From Planctomycetaceae bacterium (GTDB lineage: Bacteria > Planctomycetota > Planctomycetia > Planctomycetales > Planctomycetaceae): DNA of 8,012 nucleotides. The stretch's first letter is position 1. Each line of letters opens with the position of its first letter. Made by a program: the position numbers and the translations under genes. The DNA is taken from the NCBI GenBank assembly GCA_947479075.1, contig CANJZR010000160.1, forward strand, positions 1 through 8,012, given 5' to 3'. Positions 1 through 6,310 of the stretch are shown in pieces. The notes under the pieces were generated by a model. The model had not been told where the DNA came from. It saw nothing but the letters and a program-made list of their open reading frames with translations, and did not search any database.

Positions 1-1759
1 CACCAGCCTCAGCCTCATAGCTTCCCAACTCTTGTCGGGTCTTCCGAGGAACGCCGCCCTTTCGGGCCAGTTCCTCCGGTGTCAGCAGTTCACTCTCCTC
101 AGTGCCGGGCAGTTCATCGGGAGAGGTCGTTTCCCAACTCGGTTTCAACTTGCGCGCTGGTTTGCCGGTCGCAATTGTGCCCGGTTCCCCGCTCGACTTC
201 GCATCAGCCAGCGCTTTCCCCTGATCGGAAAGTGCCACCTCTTCCGGCCCGGCGCCCTCTGATCCACTGGCGCCGTTGCCCCCCGATCCCTGACTCTGGC
301 TGGAGCCATCCGCTCCCTTTCCTCTTTGGGCGATTCGCGGCGGTGGTTCCTCTGGAAAGACCCGCCCCGGAGCAACTCCACGAGGCCCCTCTGCCTGTGA
401 GTGGCCACGCTGGGCGGCTTGCGCCTCGCGTTCTGGCCGACGCCCTGGCGGCATCCGTCCCAGCTCATCGCGCAGGTCATCCAGCCGCGGTCCGACAAAT
501 CCACCTTGATCGGGAGCCGACGGAGGCTTGTAGACCGATCCGTTCGTACGTGGGCGCTCGCGACGGGTCACACGCTGAGACCCAAAAACCAGCTTCTGAG
601 TGGGGTTTCTGAGCTTCTGAACCTCTTCGAGCATGAACTCCCCGTTGGGCCCCTCAAACTGCAGCTCCTGAGTCACCGGAAGACGACCATCGGGCATCGA
701 AGCGGCCACGCGATTGCGGACGGCCAGAACCTCGTTGATCGCCGTCTGGCATTCGGCCTTGGCGTCTGGCGTAGTGATCGGCCAGATCAGTTCCTGTGAC
801 TCGGAAACCAGCTCATAACCCGACTCGGTCGCCAATCCTTCCAGCATGCGTCTCGCTACGTAGTAGGAAACCGTTCCTCCGGGACGAATGACAAACAGCA
901 GATACGGCTCAGGCTGGAGTCCAGACGCCGCCGATTTTTCAGCCATGCGCTGTTCATCCCAATACTTCAGCAGAGCATCGGTCCCCGCCCGCACCGGGTT
1001 GTACTCCGCATTGAAACCCGAAATATCACGCGCGGAAAGCGAGATCTCTTCTGATGGGAATCGAATGGCTTTCGCGTCACATTCGATCACGATTGGGCGA
1101 CGGCGCGTCGGTGAGGTCCCGGCGTAAGGCACCAACTGGAACTTGTTCGCTTGGTCCTTCTTCTCGGCCTTGAGCTTGTCCAGTTCGGCCTGCAGGATGG
1201 CCAGCTGTTGAGAGAGTGTCAGCTCGGTCGACTTCGCGGTTTCGACCTTTTCACTGATGTCGCTCTTCTCGGCCAGAAGTTGATTGATTCTCGCCTGCAA
1301 ATCCGAGAGTTCGACGGCCAGCCCTTCTTCCTCCTGCGCTTGAGTCGTGAGCAAAACCTGCCCCTGCTTCAGCCGCTTCTGCAGCCGGTCCCATTTCTCT
1401 CGCAGTTCGGCCAGCTTATCCTCCCACTGTCGGCGGAGGGCCTCGCGTTCGAGGGTCTGATCAGGCACGGGGGGCGGCGCGGGGGGCAGGAGCTGTTTTG
1501 CGGGTGACTGAACGGTCACCACAAACTCAGCGGCGTCGGTCGCGAAAGCGGGATCGTCCTCGGGAATCGGTAACGGAACGAGATTCTGAGCGGCTTCCGC
1601 GGCCTGCTGGGCCTGCTCAGCCTTTGCTTTTGCCACGGCGTCATTGTGCAGCTTGCGGGTCGTCACCAGCAGCAACAGAATCAGCGCCCCCATCGCACTG
1701 ACCAGCACGGCCAGAAAGGGAAAGAGCGAAACAGCTTGTCCAGACTTTCGTCGACTCAC
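1..1759 (-). CDS. ExbD/MotB-position membrane protein, single N-terminal TM, coiled coil and unknown globular domain (3' end outside window)
   Basis: This frame is open from a GTG at 1759-1757 to the window edge: 586 codons and one extra base, with no stop seen. Upstream in frame a TGA lies at 1792-1790 and no other ATG, GTG or TTG intervenes, so GTG is the only ordinary start. A basic N-terminus (SRRKSGQ) precedes one membrane segment at about residues 12-32 (LFPFLAVLVSAMGALILLLL). A charged coiled coil covers about 102-205. A globular domain at about 205-350 includes YLLFVIRPGGTVSYYVARR near 286-304. The rest is Pro/Gly/Ser/Gln-rich low complexity (for example SQGSGGNGASGSEGAG). It lies 61 bp downstream of a MotA/TolQ/ExbB-type gene on the same strand, the place where ExbD, TolR or MotB would be encoded. 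The PF(L)A at residues 14-17 resembles the PFID of ExbD, but Ala replaces the proton-carrying Asp. No OmpA-like peptidoglycan-binding motif is visible in the part present. The role as stator partner is inferred; the globular domain is not recognised as a named family. Confidence 0.85.
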   Translation of the reverse strand, partial: MSRRKSGQAVSLFPFLAVLVSAMGALILLLLVTTRKLHNDAVAKAKAEQAQQAAEAAQNLVPLPIPEDDPAFATDAAEFVVTVQSPAKQLLPPAPPPVPDQTLEREALRRQWEDKLAELREKWDRLQKRLKQGQVLLTTQAQEEEGLAVELSDLQARINQLLAEKSDISEKVETAKSTELTLSQQLAILQAELDKLKAEKKDQANKFQLVPYAGTSPTRRRPIVIECDAKAIRFPSEEISLSARDISGFNAEYNPVRAGTDALLKYWDEQRMAEKSAASGLQPEPYLLFVIRPGGTVSYYVARRMLEGLATESGYELVSESQELIWPITTPDAKAECQTAINEVLAVRNRVAASMPDGRLPVTQELQFEGPNGEFMLEEVQKLRNPTQKLVFGSQRVTRRERPRTNGSVYKPPSAPDQGGFVGPRLDDLRDELGRMPPGRRPEREAQAAQRGHSQAEGPRGVAPGRVFPEEPPPRIAQRGKGADGSSQSQGSGGNGASGSEGAGPEEVALSDQGKALADAKSSGEPGTIATGKPARKLKPSWETTSPDELPGTEESELLTPEELARKGGVPRKTRQELGSYEAEAG

Positions 1760-1820
1760 GTCACAATGGCTCGCTGAAGGGATGGGTGATCATCCCGATG
1801 GATGGGCTTCTGACGCAGAA
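1760..1820 (-). other. Intra-operon spacer with a 10-codon mini-ORF abutting the GTG start
   Basis: The 61-bp gap between the channel gene and its partner holds no terminator-like hairpin, which supports co-transcription. On the minus strand a short frame starts at ATG 1793-1791, reads MITHPFSEPL, and stops at TGA 1763-1761. That stop is one base before the GTG start of the partner. Such a layout could allow re-initiation or translational coupling, and the partner has no convincing Shine-Dalgarno of its own. A mini-ORF this short can arise by chance. Confidence 0.3.
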
Positions 1821-3311
1821 TCACGCAGCACGCGAATGCACGCGGGCAGTCAGCAGATGAATCGCAGCATTCAGGCTGTGAATCGACTCCTCGAACTTGC
1901 CAGTCTCTCGCAGCGTGTCGAGGTTCTCGTGGAGAACATGTTGCAGGTGGGCCAGGTTTTCTTCCTGGCCGACGATCCGCAGGAGATGATCGCTATGCAG
2001 TGACAGGGCCTGGGCCTGCTGCTCGCCCACCGTGGCCAGCTGCTGGAAGCTACCCTGCCAGACCTCGAGCCGGTTTGCGAACTCGTCGAGTACGTCGCGC
2101 AGCTGCCGCTGCTGAGCCCGTTGAGCAGCTCCGATGTCTTCCCGGAGCATGGTGGTCCAGTACTCCAGTTGCTGCTGGCGCGTATCGTCATGCGTGCGCC
2201 GATCTTCTTCGATCCTCTCGATGGTCGTCGACAGATGCTGCGTCACCTGCTGACAGGCATTTAGGAATTCATGCCGGATCGCCTGAAGTTGTTCTGCATG
2301 ATCGGCCAGTACCGAGTCGGTCCCTTCGACGAGCGACTCGCTCAGGATCTGCTCGTGGGCTTTCACGGTCTCCGACCATCGCTCACGCAATGAATCGAGC
2401 GAGATCTGCCACAGACCCGTTTGTTGTTCGATGAGTCCGCCCGTGCTTTCGATCAGCCGACGCGCCGACTCCTGTTCTGCCTGAAGAATCGCATTATCGG
2501 GAGTGGCCGGGCCATCCAGCATGGGCCCACACAGCCCCTGTGCTGACTCTTCCGCCATCGAGAGAATCGCATCTTCGTTTCGTTTGACGAACAACGATCC
2601 GAACACCAGTGCCAGCGAGAACAACAGCGCGATCGCCGTCGTATCAAACGCCACTGCCAGACCGCCCGTCACTTCCGGGAGTGAGGTATCGAGCTTGTCG
2701 GGAGTCACGTTGGCAATCGCCAGCGTGATCCCCAGCACCGTCCCCAGAAAACCCATGATGGGGATGGCCCAGATGATCGTCTGCAGGAGTGAATGGCTGT
2801 CGTGCAGTGCGTCGGCGGCCGTCTCTGATAGAAACTTGAGCTGGTCTCCCAACCCCGAAGACGAGACTCGCTCCTTCACAAAGCGACCAATCCCCTTCAG
2901 CCGTCGCCCCCAGACCGACTCCAGATGGGCCGGATCAATTCCGCTTAGCTCTTTCTTGATCTGCTCATGGGCCGCTTTCGTTTCGGAGCTCAGCGAACCC
3001 AGCTTGATCGACCGCAAGGCGGCATACTCCAACCGGAGCGAGTACGCCTTCTGCACGAGCACAACCGCTCCCACGGCGAACAACCATACCTCCAGGTATT
3101 CCACCCAGTGCATACAGCAATAGCGCTGGATTTCAGCCTGCCAGAACGTGATATACGGAATGGAGGAATAGAACCCCACCGTCAGCAACGTGCCCCACAA
3201 CCAGGGGGACCGCAGAATTGCGTCACTCCAGCTCAGAGTCTGGTCATACTCCAAAGGATCAATCTCTTGTGGACGATCGACAGGAAAAACTGCTGAGGGC
3301 TGTGCTGTCAT
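1821..3311 (-). CDS. MotA/TolQ/ExbB-type proton-channel-like protein with long cytoplasmic helical tail
   Basis: The 496-residue product begins at ATG 3311-3309, with GGA about 10 bases upstream. An in-frame TTG at 3338 would add nine residues but is less likely. Four hydrophobic segments are visible: about 36-57, 69-88, 174-201 and 214-242. The last two carry the family signature, with MGFLGTVLGITLAIA (186-200) and TGGLAVAFDTTAIALLFSLA (215-234). These match the pore helices of the MotA/TolQ/ExbB family, whose pentamers surround two copies of a single-span partner and use ion flow to drive movement or energy transfer. The segment between TM2 and TM3 is a charged cytoplasmic loop of about 85 residues. 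About 250 residues after TM4 are rich in Gln, Glu, Arg and Leu and read as a long helical or coiled-coil tail, much longer than in ExbB or TolQ. Such tails are known in ZorA of Zorya defence systems, but no other Zorya gene is visible. The acidic residue D223 inside TM4 is notable. The gene is probably co-transcribed with the downstream single-TM gene. Confidence 0.88.
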   Translation of the reverse strand: MTAQPSAVFPVDRPQEIDPLEYDQTLSWSDAILRSPWLWGTLLTVGFYSSIPYITFWQAEIQRYCCMHWVEYLEVWLFAVGAVVLVQKAYSLRLEYAALRSIKLGSLSSETKAAHEQIKKELSGIDPAHLESVWGRRLKGIGRFVKERVSSSGLGDQLKFLSETAADALHDSHSLLQTIIWAIPIMGFLGTVLGITLAIANVTPDKLDTSLPEVTGGLAVAFDTTAIALLFSLALVFGSLFVKRNEDAILSMAEESAQGLCGPMLDGPATPDNAILQAEQESARRLIESTGGLIEQQTGLWQISLDSLRERWSETVKAHEQILSESLVEGTDSVLADHAEQLQAIRHEFLNACQQVTQHLSTTIERIEEDRRTHDDTRQQQLEYWTTMLREDIGAAQRAQQRQLRDVLDEFANRLEVWQGSFQQLATVGEQQAQALSLHSDHLLRIVGQEENLAHLQHVLHENLDTLRETGKFEESIHSLNAAIHLLTARVHSRAA

Positions 3312-3452
3312 AATGAGATCCGTTCTCTGGTGGCGCAATGTCTCTGCACCTGCGGCAGATCCGCTTCAGGTGTTAGAATCGGCTAAGTCGACGGGATCGA
3401 TTCAGCTGAACCCTTGGCGAGGAGTCGGATTTGAGCCCAACTTGCAAAAGCT

Positions 3453-3469
3453 CCGGCGAAAGTCGCCGG
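3453..3469. repeat. Perfect 7-bp inverted repeat (hairpin) with 3-base loop
   Basis: CCGGCGA at 3453-3459 pairs with TCGCCGG at 3463-3469 around the loop AAG. The stem is GC-rich and would fold in RNA from either strand. Read on the minus strand it is followed within a few bases by a short TTTT (in AGCTTTTGC), so it could act as a weak leader terminator or attenuator of the channel operon, about 140 bp before its start. It could equally be an operator or chance in GC-rich DNA. The plus strand has no T-run after it. Confidence 0.3.
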
Positions 3470-3694
3470 TTCACTCACTGGCGGAAGCTTGGATAAAAGT
3501 GAATTCCTGTGACGTGCAGAAGAGGGAGCCGGACTCAGCGACACCACTCTAACGGTCATTCCAATTCGACCGGCTATTTGGATTTTTCTGGAAAGTCGCG
3601 GCGGAACACTCGATGATGGGGGGATGGGACACAGTGCTTCCAGACCCCGCTACGGGTGCCAGGTCAAGCGCTGCAGATTCTTCGTCCCTTCACC

Positions 3695-3698
3695 GGAG
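3695..3698 (+). promoter_or_regulatory. Shine-Dalgarno deciding the start of the exported protein
   Basis: GGAG sits eight bases before ATG 3707, a good ribosome-binding spacing. It decides against the upstream in-frame GTG at 3656, which would place 17 extra residues before the signal peptide. Confidence 0.65.
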
Positions 3699-3706
3699 AC
3701 CAACAC

Positions 3707-6031
3707 ATGCAGAGGTCGAATCCAGCCAGCCTGGCTCTCGCCTTTGCGGCGTTATTCGTCACGGTGCTCTGGTCAGATGCCCGTGGCGATTCTCTCCGGC
3801 TCAAGAGCGGACTGATCTATACCGGGAAGGCGGTCCCCCTGCGCGATCCGGCGGTCTATTCGTCCGTCAACCCTCGCGCCAAAAAGGCCGCTCCTTCATC
3901 CAGCCGGATCTGGATGGTCGACGATGGGCCACGCAGACTTTGCTTCCCCAGCAAACAGGTCGCGGAAATTGACCCGGGCAACAAAGACCTGTCCGAGAGA
4001 ATTACATTCAAGTTCCCAATGCATCGGACGGGCCGAGCTGCGATTCCCGACCAGATCGGATCATTCTCCCGGATCGAAGAGTTCGACGAGTTCGGCCACG
4101 GAATGGTCCAGCTGCGTACCGCCGACGCCCCCATGGATGTCATTCTGGGCATCGCGGAGATGCGGCCCGACTACGTCAACATCGAGTCTCTCTCGCACGA
4201 CTGGTCATTCGCAAGAACCACCCAGTCACTGGGTGCCGAGACAATCGACAAGATTCTGAAACAGAAGATCGACAACACGCAGCTGCAAGATCGCAAATCG
4301 GTCATCATCTTCTATGAGCAGGCCGAGATGTACAAAGCGGCCCACCAGGAGGTCGAGGCCCTCGCGCGGGACTTCCCGTCCGAGCAGTCCTGGTGTCAGG
4401 AGACCCTGGCCCGGATGAATGAGCTCGATGCCCGGCTGGTCATCAACGCCCTCACCCGGTTCCGCGACGCCGGACAGCACGAACTCGTCGAAAGCGCACT
4501 CAAAAGATTCCCTCAGGACGGCGTCAGTGCGGACATTCAGCGCCAGGTCCAGGAACTCTCCGACAAGTACCAGACCAACCGAGAACGTCGCGAACACATT
4601 CTGTTCCAGCTCGACATGCTGCAGTCACAGCTGCCCGAGGAGCAGGCCGCCCACCTGCGTCCGTTGCGCAGCCTGCTCAATGAGGAACTCAACGCCAATG
4701 AGAACCTCGAACGTCTGACACCTTACGAGCAGGTCGCCGAAGACGAGCAAATTCCGGCCGACCAGAAACTCGCCCTCGCCTACTCCAGCTGGGTCGTGGG
4801 CCCCACCGATGCGGTTGACTCTCTTCCCGCGGCACTGCGGATGTGGGAGATGCGATTCCTGATGCAGGAGTATCTGCGTACACCCGAGAACTCCAAACGC
4901 CGGGAAGAGATCGTTCACAGCCTGGAGAAGACCGAAGATGCGCTGCCCGAACTCCTGACTCGCATTGTCGAGTTCCTGCCCGTGTTCGAGGATTCGGACC
5001 CGATCCCGGCGGGGGTTCCGACGACCGTGGAGTTCAACTCCGAAGGATCGGGAGAGCCACTCTCTTATGTCGTGGTCCTGCCCAAGGAGTACAACCCGCA
5101 ACATACCTATCCACTGCTCGTCGTCATGCACTCGATGGGAGCCACTCCCGAGAAAGAAGCAGTGTGGTGGGCAGGAAATGCCGAACGAGAAGGCCAGGCC
5201 CAGCGACGAGGCTTCATCACGATTGCCCCCCGCTATGCCAAAGAAAAGCAAACGGAGCATGAGTTCGACATCGCCTCCCATCTCGCAGTCCTCGGGTCAA
5301 TCCGGCACGCGATGCGAACTCATCGGATCGACGCCAATCGCGTGATCCTGGCGGGACATCACATGGGTGCGGACGCCTGCTTCGACCTGGGAATGGCTCA
5401 TCCCGATGTCTTTGCCGGAGTCGCTCCAATCTGCGGCACGTCGATGGGCACCTGTAAATACTATTGGGAGAACTCGCGTAAGCTGTCGTGGTACGTTGTC
5501 GGTGGACAAAAAGACCGCAACACCGTCTCGGAGAATATGCGGGATCTGAACCGGCTCTTTAATCTCGGATCCGACATCATCTATTGCGAGTTTAAGGAGC
5601 GCGGGATTGAGTCTTATGTGGAGGAACTCCCCCGCCTGATGGACTGGGCCGAAACGGTCCGCCGCAAGCCCCTCACGGAGTTCATGGATTTCGAGGTCCG
5701 GACCCAGCGGTCATTCGACAATCGGTTTTACTGGCTGGAATCCACATCCCTCCCTCCCGAAATGTCTCAACCGCCCACCAACAAAACCTGGATCATGGAT
5801 GGCAAGATCACACAGGGAGGGACGATTTACATCAAACATCCCGGAAAGACTGCGACGATCTGGCTGCACCCTGACATGGCAATCAATCTGAATGATCGCA
5901 TTCGTGTCCTGGTCAATGGGACAGAACGACTCAAAACCTCCTGGAAACCCAACGCTGGAGCCTTACTCGACGATTTGCTGAGAAGAGCGGACCGCCAGAG
6001 AGTTTTCACGATGCGAATCGATGTCAAGTAG
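3707..6031 (+). CDS. Exported multidomain protein with a degenerate alpha/beta-hydrolase (pseudo-esterase) domain
   Basis: The 774-residue product starts at ATG 3707 after a clear GGAG. Residues 1 to about 28 form a signal peptide (SLALAFAALFVTVLW core, cleavage probably near DARG-DS), so it is likely exported. A short beta-rich N-terminal part (about 29-160, opening with SLRLKSGLIYTG) is followed by a charged helical region (about 170-425). An alpha/beta-hydrolase domain (about 435-650) then resembles the dienelactone hydrolase or PHB-depolymerase type: PLLVVMHSMGA (469-479), RGFITIAPRY (501-510), and the nucleophile-elbow strand VILAGHHMGADACFD (546-560). At the elbow, where GxSxG is expected, the sequence is GHHMG, with His552 in the Ser position. 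The acid-strand region GGQKDRN keeps an Asp (603), but the usual GxxH near GIESYVEELP (633-641) has no His. The domain is therefore probably not a serine hydrolase; a binding or structural role is inferred. A further beta-rich module (about 655-774) ends the protein. The specific function is unknown. It is divergent from the channel operon and 279 bp before recQ. Confidence 0.85.
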   Translation: MQRSNPASLALAFAALFVTVLWSDARGDSLRLKSGLIYTGKAVPLRDPAVYSSVNPRAKKAAPSSSRIWMVDDGPRRLCFPSKQVAEIDPGNKDLSERITFKFPMHRTGRAAIPDQIGSFSRIEEFDEFGHGMVQLRTADAPMDVILGIAEMRPDYVNIESLSHDWSFARTTQSLGAETIDKILKQKIDNTQLQDRKSVIIFYEQAEMYKAAHQEVEALARDFPSEQSWCQETLARMNELDARLVINALTRFRDAGQHELVESALKRFPQDGVSADIQRQVQELSDKYQTNRERREHILFQLDMLQSQLPEEQAAHLRPLRSLLNEELNANENLERLTPYEQVAEDEQIPADQKLALAYSSWVVGPTDAVDSLPAALRMWEMRFLMQEYLRTPENSKRREEIVHSLEKTEDALPELLTRIVEFLPVFEDSDPIPAGVPTTVEFNSEGSGEPLSYVVVLPKEYNPQHTYPLLVVMHSMGATPEKEAVWWAGNAEREGQAQRRGFITIAPRYAKEKQTEHEFDIASHLAVLGSIRHAMRTHRIDANRVILAGHHMGADACFDLGMAHPDVFAGVAPICGTSMGTCKYYWENSRKLSWYVVGGQKDRNTVSENMRDLNRLFNLGSDIIYCEFKERGIESYVEELPRLMDWAETVRRKPLTEFMDFEVRTQRSFDNRFYWLESTSLPPEMSQPPTNKTWIMDGKITQGGTIYIKHPGKTATIWLHPDMAINLNDRIRVLVNGTERLKTSWKPNAGALLDDLLRRADRQRVFTMRIDVK

Positions 6032-6044
6032 TGCCCGGTGGCAC
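6031..6044 (+). other. Short hairpin overlapping the stop codon, possible weak 3' end signal
   Basis: GTGCC (6031-6035) pairs perfectly with GGCAC (6040-6044) around the loop CGGT, starting at the last base of the TAG stop. The stem is only 5 bp and has no T-run after it, so it does not qualify as a standard Rho-independent terminator. It may help stabilise the 3' end of the message, or be chance. Confidence 0.2.
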
Positions 6045-6148
6045 CTGCCATTCGAACTTCGCCACTCACCCACTCATAACAAGATACGCTCACAGAATCC
6101 TCGGCCATTCCTGGCACCGGTGATCGGCACCTTCATTTTCACACCATA

Positions 6149-6240
6149 CTCCCCCTCTCCCTATCTCCCACTCCCCCCCTCTCCGCCCCCCATAAAAATC
6201 CTCATCAAGTCTCCGCCCCCCTTCCCCACTCAACGGCCGT
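6149..6240 (+). repeat. C-rich polypyrimidine tract with a G-quadruplex pattern on the minus strand
   Basis: Between the exported-protein gene and recQ the plus strand is almost free of G and dominated by C-runs at 6151-6155, 6159-6161, 6167-6169, 6173-6179, 6186-6191, 6216-6221 and 6224-6227. The first five are separated by 3, 5, 3 and 6 bases, so the minus strand fits the canonical quadruplex pattern of four or more G-runs of at least three with loops of 1-7. A 12-base direct repeat, TCTCCGCCCCCC, occurs at 6180-6191 and 6210-6221. The tract ends about 70 bp before the recQ start. The G-rich strand is the template for recQ if transcription begins upstream of the tract. The rest of the 279-bp gap shows no gene and no clear promoter. 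Confidence 0.7.
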
Positions 6241-6310
6241 AGCTCGCATTTTCCCCACCGCTCCGTACGATAACGCTGCCCCTTACGACTCACCGCGAGC
6301 CCTCGCCGAC

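Larger units (their letters stand above)
3312..3706. promoter_or_regulatory. Divergent intergenic region between the channel operon and the exported-protein gene
   Basis: These 395 bp separate divergently transcribed genes and must hold the promoter for each unless a distant one is used. Short open frames here are not supported by homology or start context. Visible structures are a 10-bp palindrome TTCAGCTGAA at 3401-3410 and a perfect 7-bp inverted repeat at 3453-3469. The best plus-strand promoter-like match I found is TTCACT (3470-3475), 16 bases, then GATAAA (3492-3497), each 4 of 6 to the sigma-70 consensus. It is weak and 210 bp from the start codon. I see no convincing promoter for the minus-strand operon. 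Confidence 0.4.

Noticed and set aside
79..612. Plus-strand open frame of 177 codons over the partner gene.
   Set aside because: It is antisense to a continuous 586-codon frame with TM, coiled coil and domain structure, and its translation is Pro/Arg/His-rich without recognisable features.
2503..3123. Plus-strand open frame of 206 codons over the channel gene.
   Set aside because: The minus strand carries clear MotA/TolQ/ExbB signatures here; the plus frame is Ser/Thr/Ala-rich with no family resemblance.
3312..3338. TTG start at 3338 for the channel protein.
   Set aside because: ATG at 3311 has a purine-rich GGA upstream at normal spacing and gives a sensible N-terminus.
3190..3552. Possible small gene on the plus strand in the divergent intergenic region.
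   Set aside because: It overlaps the start of the channel gene, has no good ribosome-binding site, and the translation shows no secondary-structure or family pattern.
3656..3706. GTG start at 3656 for the exported protein.
   Set aside because: It would put 17 residues in front of an otherwise good signal peptide, while ATG 3707 has a GGAG eight bases upstream.
4625..5281. Minus-strand open frame of 218 codons inside the exported-protein gene.
   Set aside because: It mirrors codon bias of the real GC-rich gene on the plus strand and shows no domain of its own.
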